Made by a program: the position numbers and the translations under genes. Below are positions 10,398 to 19,734 of a stretch of DNA of 64,000 nucleotides, in pieces (the stretch's first letter is position 1; every line of letters begins with the position of its first letter). The notes below the pieces were generated by a model that did no database searches, was not told the DNA's origin, and was given only the letters and a program-made list of their open reading frames with translations. The DNA comes from Trebonia sp963737285 (GTDB lineage Bacteria > Actinomycetota > Actinomycetes > Streptosporangiales > Streptosporangiaceae): assembly GCA_963737285.1 (NCBI GenBank), contig CAVTRT010000002.1, forward strand, positions 558,001 through 622,000. The letters run 5' to 3'.

Positions 10398-11108
10398 TCA
10401 GCCGATTGTCTCCTCGTCGTGTATTTCGCTGCGCTCGTGTGCGGCGGCCAGGCGCTTGCCCTTCCGCTTCTGGTACAGGCTGTAGGCGACCGTCCACGCC
10501 GCCAGGGCGGCCGTGACGCCAAGCGGCATCACCTTGGAGACAACCAGGGCGAGGCCGGTTGGCGCATCCTGCACGATGACGATCCGCGCGGCGGCCTCCA
10601 GGAGGTAGGCGAGGCCCCAGACCACTGTGAGGTTCTGGAACGCGCGACGGAACTCCCTGTACTGCCATAGGCCGCCGAACTCGCGGCCCTCCGGGCCGTC
10701 CGGGCCGATGAACTCCAAGGCGAAGCGGAACATCAGCGGCCGTCGCCCCGCAAGTCAGCCCAGGCATATCAGGCCGAACACCCCCGTGGGCACCGATCCC
10801 TCGGCAAGTACCAGCCTGGCGCTATGGGAAATGATCCCCAGCACCGCGCCGAGGGCGACCCCGGCCAGGACCAGGATTCCGATGGCATCGGCCCTGCGGC
10901 GCGCGATGAATCCGACGGTCACTCCGAGAGCCGGGAATGCGCCGCTCACGACAAGCGAGGTAACGGCGCTGTCTCCGGCCGAGCGCATTACGGAGTACGT
11001 TATCAGTGGCCCGCCGATGTCAAAGACCGCGATCCGCGCGGCTGAGCGAAGCAGTCGGCCGACCCGCTGCGCGGTCGCCGCACCCGACGCCGCCTTCACC
11101 TTCCGCAT
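10398..11108 (-). pseudogene. VC0807-family membrane protein, in-frame TGA
   Basis: From ATG at 11108 the frame encodes about 117 residues with several membrane segments (ARIAVFDIGGPLITYSVM, AVTSLVVSGAFPALGVTVGF) and ends in TGA at 10755-10757. The same frame continues after the TGA as LAGRRPLMFRFALEFIGPDG and on through FRRAFQNLTVVWGLAYLLEA to a stop at 10398. The whole fits the VC0807-type conserved membrane family (about 230 residues), in which RPLMFRFA is expected in mid-protein. The gene is therefore split by a nonsense codon, or by compensating indels just before it. Residues on both sides remain well conserved, so the damage is recent or an error. Function in this family is unknown. 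Confidence 0.65.
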
Positions 11109-11129
11109 ATGCGGGGACACGGGCCCACT

Positions 11130-11264
11130 GTACAGCCAGGTTAGGAGATGCCAGCCCCGGTCGCCGGAGCCGAAGGCGTGGACCTCATCCATGATGACGG
11201 CGCGCAGGTCGCGGAACACCGCGTGGTGGTCGACCCAGTTTTCTACGAATTGCCCGTAATCGGT
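11130..11264 (-). pseudogene. Fragment of an Lhr-like DEXH helicase
   Basis: The frame just upstream of the VC0807 gene encodes FVENWVDHHAVFRDLRAV followed by IMDEVHAFGSGDRGWHLL. This is the Walker B (DEVH) block typical of Lhr-type superfamily 2 helicases, in which DEVHAFxGDDRGWHLL is a strong signature. Neither the Walker A region nor the C-terminal helicase domain was found nearby, so only about 45 codons survive. The reading frame further upstream (to 11735) is the antisense of the signal-peptide gene at 11332 and is not part of it. Confidence 0.6.
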
Positions 11265-11331
11265 AGAAAAAGTGGAACACACCACGGGTTCGTGCGATCC
11301 TCTGCTGGGATTACAAGCAGTGAGGCTTCGG

Positions 11332-11796
11332 ATGGCGCCAAGGGTAAGGGATGTGCTGTGCGCGGCCGCTGTGGTCGGGCTGGTGACAGCGACCGCGGGC
11401 ACCGCCGTCGCGGCACCGGCGGCTTCGGCGGCACCGGCGGCTTCGGAGCCGAGGCCGGTGGTCAGCAAGCTCAGCGTCACCTCGGGGCCACTCGGGGGCG
11501 GCACCACGATCACGATCACCGGAACCGGGTTCACGCCGACCGTGGTGGACAGCGACGGGATCGAGGCGCTGACCTGCGCGTCGGCGACCTTCTGCATCGC
11601 GACCTCAAACAACGCCGACGTGTACGAGCTCAGCGGGTCCACGTGGACGCTCATGACCACCGGCACCGAGGAGTCATTCACCTCGGTGTCGTGCACGTCC
11701 AGCACCTTCTGCTCCGCTGTGGACAACGCACGCAACGTCTACACCTGGAACGGACGGCACCGGCAGCGTCTACACCGGCACATGAGATCGAGTTGA
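11332..11796 (+). pseudogene. Secreted IPT/TIG-domain protein, truncated
   Basis: ATG at 11332 opens a frame with an exported N-terminus (DVLCAAAVVGLVTATAGTAVAAPAAS, then a duplicated Ala/Pro segment). Next comes the start of an IPT/TIG immunoglobulin-like domain (VSKLSVTSGPLGGGTTITITGTGF) and a Cys-containing propeller-like segment (CASATFCIATSNNADVYELSGSTW, CTSSTFCSAVDNARNVYTWNG). The last part resembles secreted proteins with repeated xxFCxAVDxxGxxxTW units. After WNG the frame degenerates; another frame continues briefly (GTGSVYTGT) and stops at 11785. The product is probably the amino end of a once longer surface protein. Confidence 0.5.
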
Positions 11797-11803
11797 AAGA
11801 GCG

Positions 11804-12235
11804 TCAAGGGGGTGCGTAGCAGAAAGCCCGCCCGACTCGCGCACCTGCTGGACGAATTGCGTCGTCGCCTTCCCCGAGCGCGTCGGCCAGGCGCTCGGCC
11901 TGCCGGAAGGCCTCCTGCTCCGTCACGTCGAAAGGCACCGCCATCACGGGCGTGTCTGGGCGATCGGTCAGGATGAGCGCGCCGCATCCGGCCTGGCTGG
12001 CGTACGGGAAGATGACTGGGCCGACGGCGGCTTGCCTGGCGAGCACGCGGCTGTCCGGCGGTCTGAGGAAATCCTCGAAACCGCTGACCTTCCGTATGCG
12101 CGCGATGAGGTCGTCCCAGGCTGCGTATGTAGTCCAACAATTCGGTGTCTCGGCGAAGGGTTGCGGGATCGCGCCGATCCGGGCGGCGACTTCCTGGCGA
12201 ACGTTCGCAGCGACTCCGGCCGGGCGAGCCACCAT
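11804..12235 (-). pseudogene. CHAT-domain fragment, inverted
   Basis: The 143-residue frame contains WDDLIARIRKVSGFEDFLRPP, LARQAAVGPVIFPYASQAGC and GALILTDRPDTPVMAVPFDV. This is the usual linker and first strands of a CHAT (caspase-like) domain from actinobacterial TPR-CHAT proteins. Neither the TPR part nor the catalytic His/Cys half is attached. It lies head to head with the TPR gene that begins at 12285, which lacks exactly this central part of CHAT. It may be an inverted piece of that gene or the rest of a second copy. It is very unlikely to be functional alone. Confidence 0.55.
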
Positions 12236-12284
12236 TTATTCAACAACCTGAAGAGCACCACCATCTTCAGAATCGATAGCAGCA

Positions 12285-14656
12285 ATGGCACCATTGTCGT
12301 TGGGCCGCTTCCACATGCACCGGGACTCCGCGATCTATTACTCAGGCGACGGCGGGTGGGAGGCCGATAACGAGGCGATGGCCGGCGCGTTCGCCCGCTG
12401 CCTCCTCGCAGGGATGGACATCCCCCGGAGCCTGCCCGGGGCGGTGGCGAAGCAGGCGGAGATCATGACCGCCGCAACGGACCCGGCCCGGCTGTGGCAG
12501 CGCCTCGCCTCGGCGCAGTCGGCTGACAGCCCACTGCGGGCCGTGCTGCTCGCGAACCTGTCCCAGGCACTGACCGATCGGTTCGCGCGAACAGGGGATC
12601 CCGCCAGCCTTGAGGCAGCCACCGCCGTCGGCCAGGAGGCGATCGCGGAAGCCGCCGACGACGACCCAGGCTTCCCCGCCATGCACTTCCTCCTGGGCAG
12701 CCTGCTGTTGTCACGCTTCGAGCGATCCAGTAGGCGAGAGGACCTCGATGGCGCGGCCTCGAGCTTTCAGCGGGCACTGGACGCCTCGGCAGACAATGAC
12801 CCGAATCGGGCCCGGTACCTGTCCGCATACGGGAGTTGCCTGCGGGCGCGCTTCGAGCTCTCTGGAGACCCTACGGACCTAGACGCCGCAGTCTCCGCCT
12901 GCCAGCGCGCCGTAGCCACGGCTGACGACGCCACGCGGCCCTCCTGGTTGCCAGCCCTGGCCAACGTCCTCGTCCGGCGGTTCGATGAACACGGGCGCGC
13001 GGCTGACCTTGAGGCGGCCCTCAGCGCCTTTCGGCAGGGAGCGGACCTTGACGGGGCGTCGCGATCTTCTGGGCGGCGGCGCGGGAGTCTGATGCAGGCG
13101 CCACCGATGGCGGATCCGCGCTCTACCAGCCTGGTACCACCCTGCTCATCCGGCACGAGCGGGAAAACGACCTTGCCGACCTTACCGATGCCGTCGCATC
13201 CCTGCGGCAGGCTCTCGACGCACCCGTAACCGATCCCAGTGACCCGGCGTTGTACCGCTCCAGGCTCAGTGAGGCGCTGCGGCTACTGGTCGCGATGCTC
13301 GCGGCCCTCGGTGACATTGACACAACGGATGCCCTCCCCGTGATCCTCGTCCCGGGTGCGCTGGAGGCGGCGACTCGGCTGGCCGGGATGCTCGCCGAGG
13401 ACGAGAACCCGGACCTGGACTCCTACGCGGTGCTCGGGAGGTTCTTCTGGCTCCGATATGCCGTCGCTGAGCTGTACGAGCAGACATTGCTTTCCGGAGA
13501 CGCAGGCCTGCTAACCGAGGCCGTGGCCCTCTGGCGGCGCATTCTCGACGCGGTACCCGGCGACCATCCCGATCGGGCGACCTACAAGGGAGTTCTCGGG
13601 GCCGCCCTCTACACGAGGTACACGGTGGTCGGTCACCGTGCCGACCTGGATGAGGGCATGGCCGCCCTCCAGGAGGCGATCGCGGGGGTCGCTGACGATC
13701 ACGATCTCCTGCCCAGCTTCCGCTTGTCCCTCAGCAGCGCACTAGGGAGCAATGCAGGAATGTCCGGTGGCTCGGGCGTCTTGGACCAGGCCATCGCGAC
13801 GGCGCAGCAAGCGCTCGGGGAGACTACCGGGGAGGAGCGTGAGTACTCTAGGGCACAGCTCGGCTGGACGCATGTCACCCGCTACCAGGAAACCGGAGAC
13901 CCGGCAGACCTGGACGCGGGGACGGCGATGCTGTCGGAAGCGATCGCCGCGCTCCCCGCGAACGCAGTCGGAATCTCGGAAATTCTGGTGTACCTCAGCG
14001 AGGCCCAGCACCTCCGGTTCGTGGCGACCGGCGACCCGGCACTACTGGCAGTGGCCATCGACACCGGGCGGTGCGCGGTGGACCACAGCCCGGACGGCCA
14101 CCCCATTCAGGTCACGTGCTGGGGCGCGCTTGGTGCCGCATTGTTGAGCCGAGCCCAGTACCACAGCGACGACGATGATTTTGATACTGCGATCGCTCTG
14201 TTCGCTCGCGGCATCGAGCGAGCCGCCGTGGGCCATCCAGCACGGGCGATGTGCGAGGCAAACCTTGGCCAGGCCCTCCTGACACGGTATCCCCGGACTG
14301 GGAGGCAGTCCGATCTCGATACCGCGATCGACTCCCTCAGGCATGCCCTGGAGAGGCGATCCGACTGCTGCCGCAGGCCGCCTCCCGGCGGCTCAGCCGC
14401 GTTGACCAGCAGCACGCGCTCGGCCAGTTCACGTTCCTCTCGAACTGGGCGGCCGAGCAGGCGCTCATCGCCGGCGGACGACACAGCGGTCCACATCGCC
14501 ACTCTCTTCTACCGTGGGCTGCAGTCTGAATCGGGAACGCTGAATGTCGGCGCCTCGGCTCAGGCCCTCCACGACGCCGTCCGCAGGGTACGTGGCAGCG
14601 GCAGCCTTACCTGGTACCCATCAGTGTGGGCCGCCCACATCCACGCCGGCTCCTGA
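12285..14656 (+). pseudogene. TPR-CHAT protein, frameshifted and internally deleted
   Basis: The gene encodes a long array of TPR-like repeats with the pattern LxxRFxxTGDxxDLDxAxxxxxxAL (for example ALTDRFARTGDPASLEAA and YQETGDPADLDAGTAMLSEAI), typical of actinobacterial TPR-CHAT proteins. The frame shifts at about 13055 and again at about 14376; each is repaired by one added base. A third jump at about 14468 links the pre-CHAT segment RLSRVDQQHALGQFTFLSN directly to the last CHAT segment (AVHIATLFYRGLQ, ALHDAVRRVRG, PSVWAAHIHAG), so the catalytic centre of CHAT is deleted. Intact relatives are caspase-like peptidases linked to signalling or defence. This copy is not catalytic. Confidence 0.65.
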
Positions 14657-14729
14657 GCACGTTCCCTGCTCTGCCCGCTGGCTTCCTCCGTGATCTTGAG
14701 GAACCCATCGCGCACGTCGCAGTGCCCTG

Positions 14730-16970
14730 TCAGGCCGGGTAGTGCATGGGGCCTTGCGTGTAGGTGCGGCCGGCCTTGGTCGTCCACCTAGTCCAGCCGG
14801 GAAGGGGCTTGGTGACCTGCCAACCGGGCTTCTGCTTCGCGCGGTGGCATGACCGGCTGCAGGCGTGCGCGTTGCAGGCGCAGGTACGGCCGCCCCTGGC
14901 GTACGGCTGGGCGTGCTCGAAGTCCGACTCGCGGGCGTGCCGCGAGCACGGCGGGAACGAGCACGTGCCGTCGCGGACCTGGACCAGGTGGCGGAGCCGG
15001 TCGCTGGGTTGGTAGCCCCTGGACTCAAGGCGATGATCGCACTCGTAGGTGGGCATCGGGTGGACGTCCACGATGAGCGGGAGCGCCGCGCCGGGCAGCG
15101 TGATGATCCATGACCCGTACCCGCCGTCCGGGCCTTTGCGCTCCGACCGGCTGATGGTGATCCGGTCGGGGTCGACGGGGATCGCGCGGCCCTTCTTGCC
15201 ACGCATGGGCCTGCAGCAGCCGTGGCCTACCGCGAAGCCATTACCATCGACTACTGTTATGCAGAACTGGCTATCCGGATGTCGCGCCCCGGCTGCCATC
15301 AGGACCCGGACCAGTCCAGGGTCGAGCGCGCCGAGTCCGTGCGCCTCGCCGGGCCGCCCGGCCAGCCCGAGAAGCGTAAGCAGGGGGAACACCAGGCTCT
15401 CCACGGCGGGCATGCCGGCGCTATCCTCGCCGCCGCACTCCGGGCAGGGGCCAGGGCTACCTCGGTACCTTCGTCCAGGACCGCCGCCTCCGGAGCCGCT
15501 TCCGCTGGCGGGGCCGCGCGCCGTCCTTCCCGTGTACCCGGCACACCACTCGGCCAGCCACTCCAGCGCCCCGTCCGGAATTGTCAGGCCGGCCTTGACG
15601 GGGAGGCCGATCCCGCCGCCCTTGCCGCGGCACGCGGGGCAGACGAGGTAATCGTCGTCGAGTTGGGCACCACTGCCATCTGGTCCTTCTGGCAGCGGCC
15701 CGCCGCCCGGGTCACCACCGTCGTCCCCGCCATCGCCGAAGCCACCGTCCCCGCCTTCCGGGCCGTCCGAGCTGGCGTCGCCCTCTGGGCCAACGCCATC
15801 GGGCATGCCACCGTCGGGACCGCCGCCACGGGGACCATCGTCGTTTGGATTGCCGTCGTTTGGATTGCCGTCGTCCTGGGCGCTGTTGCCGGCATCCTGG
15901 TCCTTGTCACCGTCCGCAGGGACCCGGCGGGCGTCCGCGGGCGGCTGCTTCTCGGCATCGGCGGCCTGCGCCCACGCGACGCGCTGCGCGATGGTCACCT
16001 CGTTCACGATGTCGCACAGCGCCAGCACCCGCAGCAGGTCCATCGGCTCGCTGATCCCCGCCGCCTTATACGCCCGCGCCCGGCCCTCTACCCGCGCGTC
16101 CACCGCCAGCGCCGCATCACCCGGAAGCCCCATCGCCTGCAGCGCGAACGTGCCGCAGTTCTCCCGCCACACCCGCAGTCGCGCGTGCTCCCGCTGAGCC
16201 TTCTCGCGCCGCCGAGTAGCCCCTTCCGGGTCGACCTCAATGACCGCGCGCTGCACCAGCCGCTCCAGTGCCAACCACGTCTTGCAGCGCGCAAGGCCAT
16301 CCAGGATGATCCTCTCGACCTTCGGGAAAAGCGCCTCGTCCTCCAGTACCGCCGTCTCATCAACGATCATCCGGACCTGGCCGGGATTCAGCCGGCCGTC
16401 ATCCAGTGCCGCCGCCATGCCGGGCAGCAGGTTGTCCAGTGTCCACGCCAGGAGCACCAGCTTTCCGGCGGCGACGGTCGAGATCTCCAGCGCGGCCGCG
16501 ATCTCGTGGTGCAGTTCCCTCGCCCACGCCGGCCCATGCCCGCCGGACTCGTCCCGCCCGGTCGCCGGGTACCGGCGGATCAGCTCCCGGACCACCACCA
16601 GCTTGCGGGTGAACACCCACCGCTCCAGCGCGTTCCATGTCCGCCCGATCCCGCACAGCTCATCCTCGGTCGCCCCTACCAGGGCCTCCGGCCGGGTCAC
16701 GCCCTCCGTCTGCAACGCCAGCCATCCCGATCCCCGCGTCACATCCGCCCACTGGCCTTGCCGGTACAGGCGCAGCCGCTGGTCCCGCGCACCCGGACCA
16801 GACTCCGCATCCAGTTCCCGCCCCCGCCCACAAGGCGGCATCACCCGCCAGCAGAACCTCACGCCCAGCAGTACCGACGCTGCGGGCACCATCCCCGGGA
16901 GCACCGCCTCCAAGGGCACCGCCTCCGCCAGCATTCTCCAGCAGGATGTCCATCGCGCGCACCTCCCCAC
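14730..16970 (-). CDS. 13E12/DUF222 family HNH endonuclease
   Basis: A 746-residue member of the 13E12-repeat family: an N-terminal DUF222 helical region (about 90-330; AALEISTVAAGKLVLLAWTL, GRLNPGQVRMIVDETAVL), then a Gly/Asp/Pro-rich linker, then a C-terminal HNH nuclease module (DGTCSFPPC, FEHAQPYARGG, CRSCHRAKQKPGWQV equivalents). The protein is longer than the usual 450-550 residues because of the low-complexity linker and two CxxC pairs (CPAC, CPEC) that could form a zinc ribbon. The strongest Shine-Dalgarno precedes an ATG at 16953 in a different frame. GC at third positions supports the annotated frame, so the start (GTG 16970 or ATG 16934) is uncertain. Members are abundant and mobile in actinobacteria; their target is not established. 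Confidence 0.8.
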   Translation of the reverse strand: MGRCARWTSCWRMLAEAVPLEAVLPGMVPAASVLLGVRFCWRVMPPCGRGRELDAESGPGARDQRLRLYRQGQWADVTRGSGWLALQTEGVTRPEALVGATEDELCGIGRTWNALERWVFTRKLVVVRELIRRYPATGRDESGGHGPAWARELHHEIAAALEISTVAAGKLVLLAWTLDNLLPGMAAALDDGRLNPGQVRMIVDETAVLEDEALFPKVERIILDGLARCKTWLALERLVQRAVIEVDPEGATRRREKAQREHARLRVWRENCGTFALQAMGLPGDAALAVDARVEGRARAYKAAGISEPMDLLRVLALCDIVNEVTIAQRVAWAQAADAEKQPPADARRVPADGDKDQDAGNSAQDDGNPNDGNPNDDGPRGGGPDGGMPDGVGPEGDASSDGPEGGDGGFGDGGDDGGDPGGGPLPEGPDGSGAQLDDDYLVCPACRGKGGGIGLPVKAGLTIPDGALEWLAEWCAGYTGRTARGPASGSGSGGGGPGRRYRGSPGPCPECGGEDSAGMPAVESLVFPLLTLLGLAGRPGEAHGLGALDPGLVRVLMAAGARHPDSQFCITVVDGNGFAVGHGCCRPMRGKKGRAIPVDPDRITISRSERKGPDGGYGSWIITLPGAALPLIVDVHPMPTYECDHRLESRGYQPSDRLRHLVQVRDGTCSFPPCSRHARESDFEHAQPYARGGRTCACNAHACSRSCHRAKQKPGWQVTKPLPGWTRWTTKAGRTYTQGPMHYPA

Positions 16971-17173
16971 GGCAGCTAGCGATATCTATATGGGCTACAT
17001 CGAATATAACATCGGCAAGCCGACTACGCAACCTCAGCCGGATATCGGTGACGTGCCGCCGCGATGATGGCCAGCCTCGCCGCAGCACCGCTGTCGTTTG
17101 TTCAGATGACTAGCTGTCATTGTCATCGGAGAACCGTTAATTTCCTCGTGATCGCTACCTGCACCCAGGCTCG

Positions 17174-18430
17174 CTAGCCGTGGTTCGTGTAAATGGGAGT
17201 GGACGTTGATCCCTGGTCGGAGACGCCGATCGCGACGCACGCGTCTGGCAGCGGGCACTGGATCTGCCCGATGTCCAGGAACGAGTCGGCCTGCATGCCG
17301 CCGGGTACCCGCGCCGGGACCGCGAAGCTGACCCGCTGCCAGGTCCGGCCCGCGTCACGGGTGACGACGACGAGCGACGAGCCGGCGTTGTAGGCGTTGC
17401 CGATCTGCTGCGGGATGGCCGCCGACCCGGCCGCATAACAGAGGCTGGCCGTCGGGCAGGCCAGGGCATCTAGTTCTGGGCCGGGGATACTCGCGGGCAG
17501 CCGTCGGATCGTCCACGTGAGGCCGCCGTCGGCGGAGAACCCCACCACGCTGTAGTCGTCCGGCACCGACCCACCCTGCGGGTCTGGGCCGATCGCCAAG
17601 CCGAGCATCGCGCAGTGGCTGGCGTCCGCGCAGGTGACCTCGGGGCCCCCGGGACCGACGTGGCGGGGCATGGTAACCGGCCGCCAGGTGGCGCCGCCGT
17701 CATCCGTAACAAGCAGCACGCCCTGGTCAGTTCGGGACTCCCCATGTAGTGCGGGGTGGGCGCGATCGATGTACACGCCGTACGCGACGCAATGCGCGCT
17801 CGTCGGACAGCTAAGACTCAAGATCGCCGTGTCCGCAGGGAACGGCGTGACCTTGAAGTGCTTGCCGCCGTCGGTGGTGGTGACGAGCTTGATGCCCGGC
17901 CGCAACTGGTCGGAGTAGGGGAAGGGCGGCACCTGTGGAAAGCTCTGGGTGAGGTCCCGGCACGACGTCGCGGTGGCGCAGGCGAGCTCCCCGATCCGGC
18001 CGACGCTCGCCGGCAGTGGGGATACGGTCCACGAGTGACCACCGGTCGTCGTGGATAGGTAAACGGGCTGGTGGTTATAAAACAAACCGCCTGCTACGCA
18101 GTCGTCTTGCGTCGCGCATGCCAGCGCGGACGTGAACGTGACGCCGGCGGGCGTCGGCAGCACGCTCCATGTCCGCGCGCCGTCGTCAGAGGCGTAGAAC
18201 GAGTCCATGTCCGCCGGGCCGCTCGGCGAGGACGCGCTGTCGCCCTCGACGTAGCAGGTCAGCGCCGTCGGACAGGTGAGCTCGCCGGGTTCCGGGCCAG
18301 ACGTGCTCTTCTGCCAGCCCTGCGGGGCCAGGTAGCTGAGCAGCCGCCAGGTGCCGGCTGCCTCCCGGATGCCTGTCTCGGCAGATGGCAGTCTCCTTGA
18401 ACGTCCACAGGTCGAAGTCGAACTCTCCAA
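17174..18430 (-). CDS. Asp-box (BNR/sialidase-like) propeller protein, start lost
   Basis: The frame encodes about 400 residues with six Asp-box motifs (S/T-x-D-x-G-x-T-W type: SDDGARTW, TTGGHSW, TTDGGKHF, TDDGGATW, SADGGLTW, TRDAGRTW). Each is accompanied by a Cys-pair segment such as CPTALTCY or CATQDDCVAGG. This is the blade pattern of a six-bladed BNR propeller, usually extracellular. No signal peptide remains: the only ATG (18430) lies inside the sigma-factor reading frame just upstream, and the propeller begins only at about 18350. A deletion has probably fused the 3' end of the sigma gene to this gene out of frame. It may be expressed poorly or not at all. Confidence 0.65.
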   Translation of the reverse strand: MESSTSTCGRSRRLPSAETGIREAAGTWRLLSYLAPQGWQKSTSGPEPGELTCPTALTCYVEGDSASSPSGPADMDSFYASDDGARTWSVLPTPAGVTFTSALACATQDDCVAGGLFYNHQPVYLSTTTGGHSWTVSPLPASVGRIGELACATATSCRDLTQSFPQVPPFPYSDQLRPGIKLVTTTDGGKHFKVTPFPADTAILSLSCPTSAHCVAYGVYIDRAHPALHGESRTDQGVLLVTDDGGATWRPVTMPRHVGPGGPEVTCADASHCAMLGLAIGPDPQGGSVPDDYSVVGFSADGGLTWTIRRLPASIPGPELDALACPTASLCYAAGSAAIPQQIGNAYNAGSSLVVVTRDAGRTWQRVSFAVPARVPGGMQADSFLDIGQIQCPLPDACVAIGVSDQGSTSTPIYTNHG

Positions 18431-19052
18431 GGTGCGCGCGCAGGGCCGTGCGCGCCCGTGATAGCCGGGATCTCGCCGTGCCCGGTGCGATCCCCAGGAC
18501 CGCCGCTATTTCCTCATGACTGAGGTCAGCCCAGGCGTGCAATAGCAGGACATCGCGCTGCTCTGCGTTCAGCGCCGCGAGCGCCCCGGCGATCCGCGGC
18601 GCCAGCGAAGCGGCGATCACGCGCTCGTCGGCCGCATCGGCGAACGGCCCCGTACTCGCCGGCTGCGGGCCGATTGCCGTTAGCCGCGCCTCTAGTTCTA
18701 GTAGTTGCTGCTCTTCCCGCCAGTGGCCGCGCATGATGTTGGCCGCGATCCCGTATAGCCACGACCGCAACGAGGCGCGTGACGGCTCATAGCTGGTCCA
18801 CCGCCGGCAGGCGGTCGCGAACGCCTCGGCCGCCAGGTCCTCGGCCAAGGCGGTGCCGACGCGCCGCGCGATGAACCGGTATACCGGCGCGAAGTGCTCG
18901 CGGAACGCGTCCTCGAAATCCGCTGGCGCCACAATGTCAGGAACTGCCTGTCTCCCGGCCGCCTGTCTTCCACCCGCTTGTCCGTCATCCACGCATAAGT
19001 ATTGACGCGGCAGGCGAATCCGTTCCGGCATGACCGCCAGCGCCAGATGCAA
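18186..19052 (-). CDS. ECF-type RNA polymerase sigma factor
   Basis: The protein contains sigma region 2 (FEDAFREHFAPVYRFIARRVG, AEDLAAEAFATACRRW, LRSWLYGIAANIMRGHWREEQ) and region 4 (LAALNAEQRDVLLLHAWADLSHEEIAAVLGIAPGTARSRLSRARTALRAHL), so it directs RNA polymerase to a stress or cell-surface regulon. The real protein probably starts near FEDAFREHF (an ATG at 19052 and a GTG at about 18931 are candidates) and should end soon after RAHLGEFDFDLW. The remaining 70 or so residues are antisense-like read-through into the Asp-box gene and lack any family similarity. No anti-sigma gene is seen. The adjacent surface-protein gene may be its target. Confidence 0.7.
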   Translation of the reverse strand: MHLALAVMPERIRLPRQYLCVDDGQAGGRQAAGRQAVPDIVAPADFEDAFREHFAPVYRFIARRVGTALAEDLAAEAFATACRRWTSYEPSRASLRSWLYGIAANIMRGHWREEQQLLELEARLTAIGPQPASTGPFADAADERVIAASLAPRIAGALAALNAEQRDVLLLHAWADLSHEEIAAVLGIAPGTARSRLSRARTALRAHLGEFDFDLWTFKETAICRDRHPGGSRHLAAAQLPGPAGLAEEHVWPGTRRAHLSDGADLLRRGRQRVLAERPGGHGLVLRL

Positions 19053-19102
19053 GGCGCGCGTACTGCTGCACGTACGCTGGCCTCCATGACAGACGCGCGC
19101 AG

Positions 19103-19260
19103 ATGAGCGAGTACCAACCAGTACTACGAGTTCCTGGCTCTGGACAGGGCACTGACCAGCAGGCAGCGCGAGGAGCTCCGGCGACTGTCGACTCGCGCAG
19201 AGATCACCGCGACCCGGTTCAATCCCTGCTGTGCGACCTGTCCGCCCTAGCCCGCCGAGG
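19103..19260 (+). pseudogene. 5' remnant of a small conserved actinobacterial gene
   Basis: From 19113 the frame reads TNQYYEFLALDRALTSRQ followed by REELRRLSTRAEITATRFNP. I recognise this as the start of a conserved bacterial protein that usually begins QYYEFLALDRPL and continues LRxLSTRAEITxTxFxN. ATG 19103 (MSEY) is one base out of frame with it. Similarity ends at about 19232 where unrelated sequence takes over, so only the first 40 codons remain. Function of the family is unknown. Confidence 0.5.
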
Positions 19261-19278
19261 CGGCCACCACGACTTGTT

Positions 19279-19711
19279 CATGTCTAGGCTCACATGTGGG
19301 GAGGCCGCTACTGCTCAGAACGACTACGGCAGCGAGCAGAAGGACTGGGAGACCGAGCAGTCCGACTCTTGCAGCAACCTGGCGGACGACGCTAATACCG
19401 TGTCCGACGACGCGAACACTGTTAGCGATGACCTCAACAGCCTCAACGATGACGTCAACGGACTCCAGACTGGCGACTATCAGAGCGTCCAGACCGACCT
19501 AGCCAACGCACAGAGCGACCTGAACACCCTGAGCACTCTCGGCGCCACCCCGGACCTTCCCATTTCAGCCGCGATCGCGGACGGCAAGCAGGCCCTAACT
19601 AATGCCGCCAAGGCCATCTCCTGGGCAAACGGCCGGGGCGCAGCCATCAACAGCGAGGCCGCCCAACTCGCGACCACCGCCGCAGACTGGGCAGATCAGC
19701 ACGGCTGCTGA
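19279..19711 (+). CDS. Hypothetical Asp/Asn/Ser-rich heptad protein
   Basis: No family is recognised. The frame (start uncertain; ATG 19279 is the first one clear of the preceding remnant) encodes 144 residues. They include a repeat of the type DDANTVSDD-ANTVSDD-LNSLNDD-VNGLQTGD, spaced like a coiled coil, then a Gln/Asn/Ala-rich helical part and a C-terminal Cys. The composition resembles the extracellular part of small secreted proteins, but no signal peptide is present in this frame. It could be the 3' part of a gene whose 5' end was replaced by the remnant upstream. Confidence 0.35.
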
Positions 19712-19734
19712 TCGCCGAATACGAGTCCCTGGCC

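Noticed and set aside
11272..11735. Upstream extension of the minus-strand membrane-protein frame
   Set aside because: This part is antisense to a gene with a clear signal peptide and IPT/TIG domain. Only the short helicase-like segment at 11130-11264 is conserved on the minus strand.
16660..16953. Alternative start MDILLENAGG for the HNH gene after a strong Shine-Dalgarno
   Set aside because: It is in a different frame from the DUF222 domain and its third codon positions are less GC-rich than the annotated frame. An indel could rescue it, but I cannot show this.
15222..16979. Plus-strand open frame of 585 codons across the DUF222-HNH gene
   Set aside because: Antisense of recognisable DUF222 and HNH motifs. 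No conserved pattern in the putative product.
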